Positions 23,301 to 35,625 of a stretch of 64,000 nucleotides of DNA are shown piece after piece. The translations under genes and the position numbers were made by a program. Below the pieces are notes generated by a model. The model saw only the letters and a program-made list of their open reading frames with translations, ran no database searches and was not told where the DNA came from. The number at the start of each line of letters is the position of its first letter. Position 1 is the stretch's first letter. Source of the stretch: Gymnopus androsaceus JB14 (Eukaryota > Basidiomycota > Agaricomycetes > Agaricales > Omphalotaceae); the NCBI GenBank assembly GCA_009733575.1, contig ML769509.1, positions 119,789-183,788 of the forward strand. The letters are read 5' to 3'.

Positions 23301-26300
23301 CTTGCAAGTCCAGGAAATCTGCAGCCAAGAACTCTTTTGGCGCAATCGGACCAATGATCTAAACACAAAAAAGTCAAAGTCGCTAAATAAACAAACATTA
23401 GGCAAGAAGTTCACTTACCCGTCCATTCACCACAACAGCGCTTTCACCTTCCTCTATCCCGATAGTACGAGTGAACCTCTGACACGCTTCAACAAAGTTC
23501 GCATGCTTGATAGATTTGTGATTATCCAAGTCCTCAAGTTCAAGCGCATTCTTCAACGCTCTAACAGTGGAGAGGACACTTGTGTGGTTTCAAATCCTCG
23601 CCACCAGTAACCACTTCATCCTCCCCACCAAGAGCTTGTACAAGCTTCTCAGCGGAAATCTTCGAGAGCTGACCATTGACCACGAGATGAGCGAAAATCG
23701 ATGATACGGAGGCGCTTTGAGGTGCTTCTTGACCTAGCACAGGAGCGGGGTTGTGTACAAATGCTATCCGTGTATTGGGGTTTTTGTCCTGTGCAAAGTC
23801 AGCGGTCATCTCCAAACCCTAAAAGAGGAGAAAGAGACGACATAACCATGGACAAAAGCGCTTCCTTCACAAACGCAAGCCCACCCTTGGCGTTGAGATC
23901 AGCAACAACATACATCGTGACAGGTATCAGTTCTGATTCCGCAGGATAGACGAAGGAGGCTGGGGTAACACCGAAACCAGATTCCGAGAGAAGTTCGGGA
24001 AGGCTAACAATTTCCAAATTATCTTTGGACGGGAGGACGTACTTGCTTCGCCTTCGTCTAGTTGTCGGGAGGTCGTAAAAGTAGGTGGATATCGTCTCGT
24101 TGTCATCGTCTGTCAAGTGTCCTGCGTAAATCTAGGCGCATGCGATAATGAGGACATGGTCACGATTAGGATGAGATGTGGATTCCTTACCTCCTCCTGC
24201 AAGTGTACGAGTTGCCGCGCGATTTCAGTTTGCATATTTCGAAGGAAATTCTATGAAATTCCCTTAGTAAGAACATCCATCCATGGAAATAACAGAAAGG
24301 TCATACCTCATCGAACACGAAATACTTCCCATTAACGAATCCATGCCCAGTGGGGAACGCAGATGCCGTAGCACCTAGTCGAGTAGCGTATGCTGCACAT
24401 GGTCCAATGACTTTACACCCGGATTGGTGCCCGAGATGATAGAATCAAAGTCGACGGAAGTCTTCTCCGTGGGTGCGCCGGCTTTAGCTTCTGTCGCCAT
24501 GAGATAGTCAAACTCGCGACGAACTTCGGCCCATTGAAGAGAGCCTTTAAATCCAGGGACAGACATTGGTTGGGCAATCTACATGGGGAGATACGTCGTT
24601 CAAGCGACAGATAATGCTGAGTAAAAGTAAAAACACATACCCGTTTCAAGAAATCATTCATGGTAATCTTGCGACCGAAATTGTCCAGCAAGAAGTATAT
24701 TAATCTCGCCATCTGAGCGCCTTCAAGGAAAACCGTGAATATCCGACTTTTCGAGTTGAAATAGCGGCTACGACTTACTATCCTCTGTCTCCGCAGTGGG
24801 CACAATACCAAAGCGGAAAGGAAATCCTCTTTCAATGATACTATGCAACGTTCCAGCAACAAATACCAAGTTCGCTGGGCGGGACATATCCAGAACGAGA
24901 ACCATATTGAAGAGGTTGCGTCTGATCATGTGGAATTGACCGGAATACAAAGGTCGTTAGTAGCTATGAAAAAAGTCAGCTTAGTAGAAGACAAGGAACG
25001 AAGCGAGAATTTTAGCTTACACCAGTTATTGAATGACCCCATGTGCTATACCTACATAACAACGGAATGAGCATTGAGAAAACTGGATACGATAGAGTCA
25101 CTAACCTCTTGTCCTTCTCTATATCGTTCCACCAAATGATGACATCGCCACCTTCGATACGATCACTGGAATCAACCAAACCATCCAACACGTCCTTGCT
25201 GTCTTGAGCGGCAGAGACCTGCGGGTGAGTGAGCAGTTCTACCGCCTCCCCCTTCTCCAAACCCAAACCCATGAGTTCAGACATAACGCCTCTTTCCTTC
25301 TTCAACAACCGCAGTAAGCCAAACGGATTAATGTCTTTATCCGCCACAGCGACTCCATTAAGCCACATTGCACTAATACCATTCGAAACGCGGAGCTGGT
25401 TTTCATGAATCTCTTCCGCGAGACTCTCATTGACAACTACGCGACGTGCGAGAGCAGTCACATATTTGGGAAAGTTTTGCGAGAGGTGAGTGAGTGTGAG
25501 GAGAGGGTTGGGAGAATCCATGATGAGTTGGGATGCTTGTAAACCGATGAGACGGAGCTCATCCTCTGTTGGAGGTGTATTGGCATCAGGTGCCGTGGCA
25601 TTTTCGGGGTAAGAGTTGATAAGAGAGACGATAGGATCAACCACTACAGTCTCAGCTTCTTGCTCTTCAGAGTCAGCTAGGTCGTCTTGTTGTGCGCCGA
25701 GGTGCCTGTCATCCAATGCAAGATAATCCATCTTTTTGAGGTCGAGAGCAACACTGTATCCTGATAGATAGCTCCGCTTCGACGCGTCGAGATTCTCCGG
25801 AGGAACGTGACGGAGAATGTATTCGATACGAGGCTCTGGATGGTTCGCTAACCGCATCAAGTAGGAGTGAAGTTCCCGGAAGTTTGAGGACGAGAGCGAG
25901 GCGTATAGGATTGCTGTGCGGGGAGGAGTTTCTAGTTTACTCCCTGAAGGTGGGTAGATATGGTCGAAGGGGAGGATTTTAGGTTTTGTATAATTTGAGC
26001 TATGAAAGATATTCAGGGAATAGTCCACAGAGATGCAACGGAACTCACGAGTTGTTTTCGGTGGAGTCTATCGTGTCTAAGCCGGCAAGGTGTGCCAATG
26101 ACTCTACATCACAGACTACAGACCCATACCAGTCTACCCAAGACCCACACTCTTTATTGCGCGCAGATTCACCGACAGCCTCTGAATAGTGATGATAGAA
26201 CGCCTCAATTTTGGGCGTAGCCGAGTGTAGAGCAAGGTTCATTTCGATTGAAGCCAGGACACCCGATTCGGCGAAGAGTCCCATATTATTGGCTACTTCG

Positions 26301-26584
26301 AGGGAAGACGAGTAGATGGCCTCTGGGGCATCATTCGGGGTAATGGTCACTACCTCTGGATCTGTGACATGATCGAGGAAGGGAAAGAAGGAATCTGGGT
26401 TTTCTAAGGCGACCGTTTCACTAATAATGGTCAGTAAAGCGCCGGTGCAATGAAAGAAGAGTGCATACATTATTTCTACCAGAAACGGGGGAGCTGGCCA
26501 TGAAGTTCTGAGAGAGACTTTGACTGGCGGACTTGCCGCAGCGCGTCCGCCGAGTAGCACAAGCGAAGGCAGGAACCACAACAT
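20313..26584 (-). CDS. UDP-glucose:glycoprotein glucosyltransferase (UGGT, GT24)
   Basis: ER-lumen folding sensor that re-glucosylates misfolded N-glycoproteins for the calnexin cycle. The start at 26584 opens a signal peptide ([17 protein letters not shown]). The long N-terminal part carries thioredoxin-like sensor domains, with recognisable stretches such as [17 protein letters not shown] and [19 protein letters not shown]. The C-terminal GT24 catalytic domain has [20 protein letters not shown], then [11 protein letters not shown] with the DxD metal site (near 21430), and YGYTP...[14 protein letters not shown]. The protein ends in RDEL (stop 20313-20315), an HDEL-like ER retention signal. 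It is divided by many introns of about 50 bases. Frame slips of one base occur at 23588-23590 (AAA run) and at 21350-21352, inside the conserved TPMGDD motif. Length of about 1,500-1,600 residues fits the family. Confidence 0.92.
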
Positions 26585-26767
26585 TGACAGAGATTATAAT
26601 CTAGCAGGCATGAGCAGAGCTAAGAATTCGTCTGCGTATTTGTCCACGAAGTAGAGACGTGGAATGTAAAGCAAGTTCTAAGCGCCGAATCAGTTTCAGA
26701 TAAGATTACAAAAAATTAGACGCCTGATGCTGAGTAACTCTCTTTCAAACCACATCGGCCTCTAAGC
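26585..26767. promoter_or_regulatory. Bidirectional promoter, UGGT and NMD3
   Basis: Only 183 bases separate the two divergent start codons, so one region must serve both genes. It contains AGACGTGGAA at 26655-26664. The ACGTGGAA core also occurs in the other head-to-head promoter of this window, next to an ER co-chaperone. No TATA box is obvious. Confidence 0.5.
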
Positions 26768-28721
26768 ATGGAATTCGTTCCAGCTCCCCCAGTTCATCGT
26801 GTCCTTTGCGCGGATTGTGGTATGCTTTCTTATCCATCGTCAAATTGTAACTATCGATCGCTAATTCCTTCAATAGGCACTCCGATCGTACCCAATTCCG
26901 CCAATCTCTGTGTCGCATGCTTGCGAAATACGTGCGTTTTGCTTCTCCGAGTCGGATTAAATTCTGATCAACCTCTAGTGTAGATATCACAGAAGGAATC
27001 CCTAAACAAGGTGCGATGCATTCTCTCCGATAGACTTTTTACTGTTCTGATCGCGCATGGTTCCAGCTTCCGTGTCTTTTTGCAGAAATTGTGAACGATT
27101 TCTTGCTCCTCCACAAGCCTGGGTTCTCGCAAAACCAGAATCATCTGAGCTTCTTGCGCTGTGCTTGAAAAAGTTGAAAGGATTGCCTAAAGTACGCTTG
27201 ACGGAGGCACATTTCATATGGACGGAGCCGCATTCAAAAAGGCTGCGTGTATCGCTAACGATCCAGAAAGAAGTGCGTACCGCTTTTCATACTTTCATAT
27301 CGTCCCCACACTCATCGACGATTCAGGTCCTCACAAACACCATCCTAGAACAAACTTTTGAAATAGAATATCTGGTTCAGCACGGTCAGTGCCCAGATTG
27401 TGCAAAACTTGCCGCCAAAAACACTTGGAAGGCTCTCGTCCAAGTTCGACAGAAAGTTCCTCATAAAAGAACGTTTCTGTTCCTTGAACAGCTAATCCTG
27501 AAAGCATGGCGCTCAGAAAGACACCATCTCGGTAAAGGAAGTCAAGGATGGCCTAGACTTTTTCTACAGCTCGCGAAGCCATGCGATTAAAATGGTGGAA
27601 TTTCTGGCCGGCGTTGTTCCAGTTCGGTGAGTAACCCCTCGTTGTGTTTTTTTTCTTTCTCGGCCAGTTTTTAAACCCTCTTTTTTAGATCCAAATCATC
27701 GGAGCAGTTACTTTCCTCAGATACACACACTGGCACCGCCAACTTCAAGTACACCTACTCTGTCGAAATCATGCCCGTATGTAAAGACGATCTAGTCTGC
27801 ATACCTCCAAAACAAGCACGACAGCTTGGTAACATCAACCCTCTCACCGTCTGTTCTCGGGTTGGTAATTCCCTCCAACTTCTCGATCCCGCAACTCTGC
27901 AGACGTGCGAAATCACATCCACTATATACTGGCGAAATCCTTTCGACGCTTTGGCGACCGTTACCGACCTCGTCGAATTCACTGTCCTCGATGTCGAACC
28001 CGACTCTGGTCGATCGCGGGGCAAATACGTTTTGGCGGATGCACAAGTGGCTTTGGCAGGTGCTTTTCGATCTGGTGCAGCCCAAGACGACGACGATGCG
28101 ATGGACTACGAGAGTGCTGGGTACACAAACCAGATATTCCACACCCGAACTCATCTCGGTGGGATTCTCCAGCCCGGAGATACCGTATTGGGTTATTTCC
28201 TGACCCACGCCAACTACAATTCAGACGACTTTGCGACTCTTTCTTCAGATCGGGTACCTGATATCATGCTCGTCAAGAAGACGTACCCGAATCGCAGAAA
28301 GAAGAACAAGTCAAGAAACTGGAAGCTGAGGAGTATTGGGAAGGAGGCCGGGGAGGAAGGTGAAACTGGGAGTGGGCGTGGTGTCGTTGGGCGCTTGGGT
28401 GGTCGTGATCAGAAGAAGGTCGAGCAGGATTATGAGTTGTTCCTTCGGGATCTTGAGGAAGATCCAGAGATGAGAAGTGCAGTCAACTTGTACAAGGCGG
28501 ATGTGGATATGAAGGCGGCGGCAGCGGCAGAGGCGAAGAAAGGGCCTAGGAAACCACAGTTTGCGATGGATGTTGATGAGACGATTCCGACGAGACCTGA
28601 AGATGGGGAAGAGGAAGAGGAGGAAGCAGACTTCCCGGAAATACAGCTGGATGAGCTGTTGGAGGGCTTTGATGAGTTGACGCTGGGCGATGGTGAAGGC
28701 GATACATCAGAGGCGACGTAG
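26768..28721 (+). CDS. NMD3: 60S ribosomal export adaptor NMD3
   Basis: Binds the pre-60S subunit and bridges it to exportin Crm1. Exons begin at 26768. Short introns separate CADCG, TPIVPNSANLCVACLRNT, VDITEGIPKQ and SFCRNCERF, so the N-terminal zinc-binding CxxC pairs are present (CADC, CVAC, CRNC and later CPDC). A middle block has FEIEYLVQHGQCPDCAK. The final exon (from about 27690) runs to 28721 and has the family's KYTYSVEIMPVCKDDLVCIP, IFHTRTHLGGILQPGDTVLGY and PDIMLVKKTYPNRRKK. The acidic tail is rich in Glu/Asp with Leu (LDELLEGFDELTL), resembling a nuclear export signal. One extra base in the AAAG run at 27501-27504 breaks the frame before KDGLDFFYSSRSHAIK in sequence otherwise conserved in NMD3. 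Confidence 0.95.
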
Positions 28722-28827
28722 TGTATTTTACCTTTTCATATATTAATACTAGTGCATTTCTAGCCCGCTGGATGCTGTTGACTCGGAATTACATCGCGCT
28801 AGTACTACTACAAGTCGATTGGATCCA

Positions 28828-30624
28828 CTATTCAATTACAATCTCAAACCATTTCCGTAGAGCCTCCTCCATCGCATCCATTTCCACAGGACTATTCCAC
28901 CGCGATGCTGCTTGCAAATAGCAATTCAACTTTCCGTCGTATTGCCAGCATATATTCGTCATCGTCGGCATGAGCGAGCGGATTCGAATGAGTATTTGAT
29001 GCACCAGCACAAGACTTTGCCGAGTCGGGTGTATGGTTGGTGAATAGTCCGAGACCCTCTAGATGTCCGATTGAAGAAGAAATCGGCGTTCTAGCCATCA
29101 TCAAGGCAGGGTTAAACGTTCGACACATAACCTGCTTTTCGCGCTCTCGTCGAACGTAGGCGTTCAAGTCTTTTTTTACCGATGAATGCGCAGCTGACAT
29201 TTCTTTCTCTACTGCGTTCCAGAAGAACTCCTGATTGCAAGGGTTGAAGCTCAAGGAGTCCGTCGAACCTTTTTCGGTGAAGAGAATCCAATAGCCTCAC
29301 GGAGGGTCTCCATCCCTATCTGCAAGGCAAATCCGTCAGTCCCGAAAAGAGGCGTCCCGCGGGATGATCGATGGAAGATGATTTAGGCCAACTTGGCCGC
29401 TGGAAGTTTAAAGCGAGTTATAGCAATCAAGGAACTTTCAAAACTTTGTTTTAGAACTAACCTGATCTTTACAGCTCAACGGCATGAACCAATGTGAAGC
29501 ATTGTTGAATACCTCGATTGTCGAGGCGTAATGGTCTCCGCCGATGGCGGCTGCACTACGTAGGACAGCCTCTACCTGAGCTAGGGCAAAGACACGCGTC
29601 CATTGCCACTGTCACTGTCGTTTGGTACCGCCGGCATCGATCGCGGAAGACAGTTGTTTGGACAGAATTGAATACGACAAGCCTAGTTGTGACATCGGAC
29701 GTTCGCTTTTTATTTTCCACAAATGGAGGTAAGAATGGTACCTGTTATAAAAAACCCCCTCAATGTTCAGTGCCCAACTCGGCCTTCTCAGGCACAAGCA
29801 CGGGAATACTCACGAATCCTTCCTGAACACCAAGGGAAACATCGTCCTGGTCAATCTCTTCACACATCAATCCGGTCAAGATGGCTCCTGTGGGCGCAAG
29901 CCTTGCAGTCTCGTCACCCCAGCTGATTGCACACAAGTCGATAGGCCCAGTCCCGGACAGCTGATTGTTCAAGGAACCAACAAGTTGGTCGAGCAATATC
30001 ATCGACATTCGACCGTCGACCAAGCCGTGGGGACATGCAATACGCTAAGACAACGTGAGTATGCCCTGTATAATGCGATTGTGTATGTGATCGCGCACCT
30101 TAGCAGGAATCTTCCAGCTGAAGTATCCACCATAGAGGCGATAAGCCTAAAGGAATATTCGCCATTGGTGAACGCCCACTTCATATCCCCTAACTCGATG
30201 TCGTGGTCGAGAGAACCTTTCTCGGATTCACGCAAAAATAGTGTCTGATGAACCCAAGCATCGATATCATCCAAACTAGAAGGCACATCGTATAGAACAG
30301 TCCAGGATGCGTCCTCGGGGTGGTATTTTGTTCGAAGCGCAACTGATGGGACTTGATGTCGTAGAAGGATCCAAGCTCTGCGGAGGATTTTCTTTAGGAA
30401 TTGGGTCTCGGACACAAGAGATCCATTCTGTTCTTTTAGCTGCACCTCTACGGAGCCGGTATACGCCAGCAGGAAGTCGTGTAATCTTGTTTTTCTGATT
30501 TAACGACGGTACAAACGAGTATGGAATGGACTTACGCGTATGAGTTGCACAGAGCCTCAAACCCGTGAAGCTTGCGCGTATACATCTTTCCATCAGTCGT
30601 GGAGAAAGCGTAAGCTGTGTTCAT
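28828..30624 (-). pseudogene. HxxxD acyltransferase-like gene, several frame breaks
   Basis: Start at 30624 (MNTAYAFSTTDGKMY). A GTAAGT intron follows, then a long exon with YDVPSSLDDIDAWVHQTLFL. A second intron leads to CPHGLVDGRMSMILLDQLVG. The HGLVDG motif fits the HxxxDG catalytic signature of the CoA-dependent acyltransferase/condensation superfamily, which includes fungal alcohol and trichothecene-type acetyltransferases. The C-terminal part has SFNPCNQEFFWNAVEKE and ends in ALRKWFEIVIE (stop 28828-28830). It has at least three defects: an in-frame TGA at 29612-29614, and single-base shifts near 29281-29294 and 29021-29029. Either the gene is decaying or the sequence is in error. The substrate cannot be inferred. 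It is convergent with NMD3, about 100 bases away. Confidence 0.6.
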
Positions 30625-30931
30625 GCGGCGAGGTAGGACTACGAAGGGAGGGAGAAGTACTGCGTGTAAGCGGAGGGAGCCATATTCATATTCTGGTTTA
30701 CAGGCTGAGAATAGGTGAAATCCGATTCTCAGTCAGGGGTGTAGTACATGGGAAGAGTACATCCAGGGAATAATCTAAAATACACATTTACACATGCATC
30801 CCGACTTCCGCGAACATGAAAGTTCTCAAAGAACTTTCGTTGAATCATAGTACTTAGTTGGGTAGGTGGATATGGGACAACAGATATTTTTATACTTAGT
30901 TACATATACATATGTACTTAACAACAATTAT
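30625..30931. other. Intergenic, nothing recognised
   Basis: A 307-base spacer with AT-rich stretches and TATATA-like runs at 30900-30912. It would hold the promoter of the acyltransferase-like gene and the 3' UTR of the epimerase gene. Confidence 0.4.
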
Positions 30932-32318
30932 TTAGTTAAACAGAGGCTCATTTGGCAAACTGAGATCTTTAATACCCTGCTCCTTCCAATAAGCTTCAAC
31001 GTCCATGAATAGAATCAACTGTATCGACGATGGACTTCTGGAAAGATGTGTAAGATCCTTTTTTGACTCCAAGATACTTTTCATTTCTGTCGAGATCTGT
31101 CACTTGCATTGGGAAGACCGGGGCCTTCTCGGTACTGCACAAGCGATCTGCGAGTTCAGGGACGGACTTCCTTGAGATGGGCAATAACCTTTTTCCAGTC
31201 ATGACCTTCAGGAGCACCCAGGACAAAACGACGATCCTTTGGTTCTAGCTCGTCAATCGCTTTGTTATCAACGGCGTAGATGTGAGCGTCGCGATGTCCC
31301 GAACGTCCATCCATCCATGGTATACCACAAAGACTTTGTTTTCTGGGCGAAGCAGAAAATGAACAAAGTAGTTGGAGCTCTCAAGGACGTAAAGCTTCGG
31401 GTGGTTGACAATGTGTTTGTAGTTGGGAACGAAGGGACCAAAGATGTAAGTTGGGTCGACTAAAGCCTATGTCAATGAATTGAAGCGCGGTAAATTCACA
31501 AGCTCACTGATAACCACCCGAGTATCGGGGTGCTTCTCGGCCCAATTCAGCATAGTCTGTTCGCTGATAATTTTCTGAGCTATATAAACGACGAAGTGTT
31601 GCGCTTCGGTCGTATTTCGAGCATCGTCAAAAGTAACTGCTTGCCAGTCTGAACGTAATCAATCTCAGCTTTTAAAATCATCGGGAATTGTGCACAAACC
31701 TCTAGGTCCGAATGGTCCACTTATATTGTAGGTCACCTGTGATCCAGTCACAATTATGGTCTTCACTCCGGCAAGCCTGGCGGAATCCATGATTCTCTCC
31801 GTTCCTTCTGTTGCGAACTGATAGAAAGATCTTCAATATCAATAACGACATGAAAGGCTAAGTTTTGAATCACCTTCTCAACTACCTCTATTTCACCGCG
31901 GAAGGAGGGTAGGAATGCCGCCACGTGTATCAGTACCTCCACATCTATTCACAACGGAAATATAAAGTGAAATGTATAAATCGTGAAATCGAATTAAGTA
32001 CGCACCTTTGAAAGCTACACTGAGATCCGAGGTGGCCAGGTCGGGAACATCCACAACCGTGAACTTGTCGTAATTTGCGAAGACTTTTGCCAAATTCGAA
32101 ACCTTTTCTCCTCGAGCAGAGCTAGGAAAGAGTCAGCATCACTTTGACCAGACGTAAAGCAGTTTACCCTCGAACTGTATGGCCAGCATCAAGCAACTTC
32201 TTGACGATTTGGGATCCAAGGAGACCAGAAGCACCTGACAGCTCACGATTGTCAGTCTATGCTCATGAGTGTCGAAAGTCCTTGCACTACCTGTGACCAA
32301 GTACGTAGAATAGACCAT
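30932..32318 (-). CDS. NAD(P)-dependent epimerase/reductase (extended SDR family)
   Basis: Extended short-chain dehydrogenase of the dihydroflavonol-reductase/cinnamoyl-reductase-like or NmrA-like group. Start at 32318 gives MVYSTYLVTG, and the next exon supplies ASGLLGSQIVKKLLDAGHTV, together the Rossmann TGxxGxxG-type NAD site. Further exons give DVEVLIHVAAFLPSF, ERIMDSARLAGVKTIIVTGS, VDPTYIFGPFVPNYKHI, and a C-terminal part with AHIYAVDNKAIDELEPKDRR. It ends after LSLPNEPLFN (stop 30932-30934). Introns of about 50 bases separate the pieces. Frame slips are seen at 31287-31296, at a CCC run 31159-31161 and at 30999-31010. Without them the C-terminus reads as a continuous protein. The substrate is unknown. 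Confidence 0.75.
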
Positions 32319-33545
32319 GGAGGAGTGTGGAGGTCAAGAGAAGCGAACGATGAAGGGATAAAGCCATCGCGGTTTTTACATTGCAATTATTTTTCACGTC
32401 CCTGAAATCAAGTTGGTTTGAAGCTTTCAGTTACGTAGACGTCAAGTTTGAATTAGTCTCTAGCGATGTTCTGGAATTATTGTAATGGAGTAAGGCCTTT
32501 ATCAGGTAGAATTAGATTGGGTTTAGACACACTTGGGCAGTTGTGGGGCAGGCAGTTGGGGGGACAGTAGTTGTGGGCTAGTTGTGGATTCCGTGTTACC
32601 GGATGTCGTCAGTTTTCTGCGAGCATCAATGAGGTTGAAGAAACTCTATGCTGGTTGGTTGGCATATCAATGCGGTCATGAGGCGGCTTCAGGCTTGAGG
32701 CCTGTTTGAGAGCTCGCTTCCATCCGTAGGACATGCAGAGGGTTGACCAGCAACGGGCGCATTTCCCTGATTCAATTCAGCCCTGCTCCAAAAACGGCGA
32801 TCAGAATATGGACAAGATATTTGCAATTGGCGAGTAGCCAGGTAGTAGCCATCATATATGCGCTTATAAGACGACAAGAAAAAGAACAGATTTCGTTTGG
32901 TCGAGCAAGATCTGCAAGACAATGGTACTCGGTAACGGGGCGCTTAGGTTTAGGCGCTTCTTTGCTCCCTTCAGACACCAGTTCGAATTAAATTATGAGG
33001 TCTCTCTATTCACCACGTCGTATAATACACTTTTTCTTCTGGCAGGTCTAGTCGTCAAAAATTATGGATCAAGGGGCAGTTCAGACCTCCCCCCTCGTCG
33101 TTTCTTTTGTCGTCGGCTAAAAGGTAAGGGTGAACTGCAGCCGGCCAATGCTCATTCCAACTATTAGACCTAAATATTGCACCTGGTAAAGTTACTTCTA
33201 TGCGAGTGTTATGGCAGCCTTGATCTAGGCCGTCCCAATCCAGTAAAATCCATTTCCCGTTGAGTCTTCATTGTCAAGACAGCTCACGCGGTGCAAGATC
33301 ACTCGCGCCCCTTCACCAGGGTTGGGTCGTCGAATTTATGTGGTCCGTATTGTATGCTCTATCCGCTACTGAATAACATATCTCCGTCAGGAAATTCACG
33401 GCGTATGTTATCATTGGCATATAACCTGTCCACCCAAAGACTGTTCTACACCCTCAAACTTTGAAGCCTTCGGCTGGTATTTAATAAACACTCGATTTCG
33501 TCGACTCCTAGCTAAAAGACAAGCAACCGCCAGTCTGAAATCATC
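32319..33545. other. Intergenic, start of the repeat-rich region
   Basis: No gene recognised. The stretch from about 33294 carries a SINE-like repeat. The last 165 bases before 33546 match the upstream flanks of DUF6534-like copies B and C, including the TAATAAACACTCGATTTCGTC segment, so they are part of the duplicated unit. Confidence 0.5.
33294..33375. repeat. SINE-like repeat, copy 1
   Basis: Segment with AGATCACTCGCG, CCAGGGTTGGGTC and TGGTCCGTATTGTA...CTCTATCCGCTAC. It recurs at 50128-50206 with small differences. Read on the minus strand, it starts GTAGCGGATAGAGCA, which resembles an A box of tRNA-derived SINEs, but no good B box is present. It interrupts the A-copy upstream flank relative to copy C. 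Confidence 0.5.
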
Positions 33546-35625
33546 ATGGCCGCTCTTGACAATACGTGCGTTGGCCATATTTTTCTCCTTCTCTCTTGGC
33601 TTATCTTGCTTCTTAGTTTGGGAGCCCTTTTCATCGGTCTCATTTTTTCCGCGATGTAAGAAGCTCATTTTATCGCCTTGTTAGACTTGCAAGTTGATGA
33701 AATCCGTCTCTAGCTTGAATGGAGGCATGTAGTTTCGCACAAGTGATGGAATTTTCACTAACATTAGCTGTACAGTTACCCTCTCCCAAACATGGTTCTA
33801 CTTCAGTTCTCAAACCCGCGAACGTTCAGATCCGCTATGGTTGAGGTCTATGGTGCGGTTTATGGGGAAAGTTTGACAGAAACTCTCAAAAAGCGTATAT
33901 TCAGGTTGTGGTTATCGTGATTCTGGATGTTTTGCATCAACTCTTCATTAGCATATGGAGTGAGTTACCCCAACTTCGAGTTTCGAAACATGCGCTAATG
34001 CTCACAGCGCTCAGTGTATGACTATTGTGTCACTAATTTCGGCGTAAGCTCTGCATTAGATGTCCTTCCTTGGTGAGTACTTAAATTGAGCGACGGATAC
34101 GAGTCATAACTTTTCTCTCGACCATTTTGTTGATTTATTGTGAACAGGAGCTACTATGTAAGTGTCCGGCTTGAATCTCTGAGGTCACTCGGATGCAGTT
34201 AATTCAACCAAAATTCTAGGGAATGGCCTATCCAACGGTGAGCATTAACATGGAGAAGAAAATTCCTACTTGATTACTCAAATTCGTGTCAGGGTGCTGT
34301 TACTGTTATTATCCAGAGGTCTGTTTTTTCTACTTAAAAAGTATGTCCGTTTTAATGAGATATTACTAGCTTTTATGTGTGGCGAGTTTGGAAATGCAAG
34401 CGAAAATTTACTGTTTTTTTATATAACTCTGTTCTCATGATTATCTACAGTAAGCAAGAGCTTCATCATCGCCGGAGCGATTGTACGTGTCATTTTCTTA
34501 TCTTCAGACAACCATGTTGTTAATCCTTCGACTTCTAGTGGGCCGTATCACTCGCCCAGTTTGGTGAGTAACGGTCAGACTGCCTGTAAGTCGTCGCTGA
34601 CACTGAGGGTTCCTAGGTACCTTCCTTTGTGAGTGCAAACAGTATACAGTTTACACAATCAGCTGAATTTGGATGTCGATATGCTTAGTCTATGTTGCCA
34701 AAGTGTGAGTGTTTGGTGTTCAGATTCTCTTATGGAGCAGTTTCCTCACTCTGTCGGTGTTAGCTTTACTGTTCCTCTGGCTTCGGAACTCTCGGAAACA
34801 TTGGGGGCAAGTTTTATTGCATACTATGATTCTCAATTACTTAACCCTCCTTGAATTAGCCCTACGCAATTCTTGTCAATGCTCTGGGAGCAAGTTGTGA
34901 CATTCTTATTGCTGTCGCGATGGTCTACTATTTGCAGCAATCCCGGACTTCAATTAAACGGTGCGAACTTGACATTTGCCTTGAAGCATATGTGCCGTAC
35001 TCAATTTTCTCTAGAACGAATCATATGCTTCGCTCGATCGTACGTGGCCATATATCCACGTCCCCGGGTTCGTACTTGACCATTACCCTCCTTTCACTTT
35101 AGACGATCTTTACTGTGACGACTGGAATCGTCTCCAGGTGTGTGCGCTGGGTCAAGCCATTGCTAGATGCTCACGTTGATCTTGAACAGCGTTTGTGCTA
35201 TCATGGTACTTTCCATGGCCGGTGCTTTTCCAGGTACAAACATCGAACTAACGTTCTACTTCATGCTCACACGACGTAAGATCTTACACTAACGCAAACA
35301 AAACTTTGAGCCTCTGACTGATTCTGTCTCCTAGTCTACGCCAATTCATTCTTGGCAACACTCAATGTACGGGACCATTTACGGGAAAATGCTCATACGA
35401 GTGGCGGTGGCGGCATTATCACCACTTCCAACTTTGTTCAACCTCGTACTGGTCCCTCTGTCCAACGTTCCTCGCATGAACTGGATGACTTCCCTCGTTC
35501 TAAAGTAAGCTTCCTCTCTCCCTCGGTCTTCTTGCTGAACTAAACATATATCTCAGTATGGCGATCATGAGGATACTGTCATTAGTGTGAAAGTGGACCG
35601 AATTACAGATACCGACTACAAGTAA
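33546..35625 (+). CDS. DUF6534-like multi-pass membrane protein, copy A
   Basis: Agaricomycete-type seven-helix protein of unknown function. Exon 1 (33546-33655) encodes an N-terminus then a first hydrophobic helix (HIFLLLSWLILLLSLGALF). Small exons follow: TLSQTWFYFSSQTRERSDPL, a helix with VVVIVILDVLHQLF, YDYCVTNFG, FYVWRVWKCKRK, NALGASCDILIAVAMVYYLQ followed by QSRTSIKR, and RLYANSFLATLNVRDHLRE near the C-terminus. The order and the NALGA...DVLIA, QSRT and NSFLATLN signatures match DUF6534 proteins. It ends VDRITDTDYK with stop 35623-35625. Some internal splice sites remain uncertain. It is the first of three related copies on the same strand. Confidence 0.7.
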
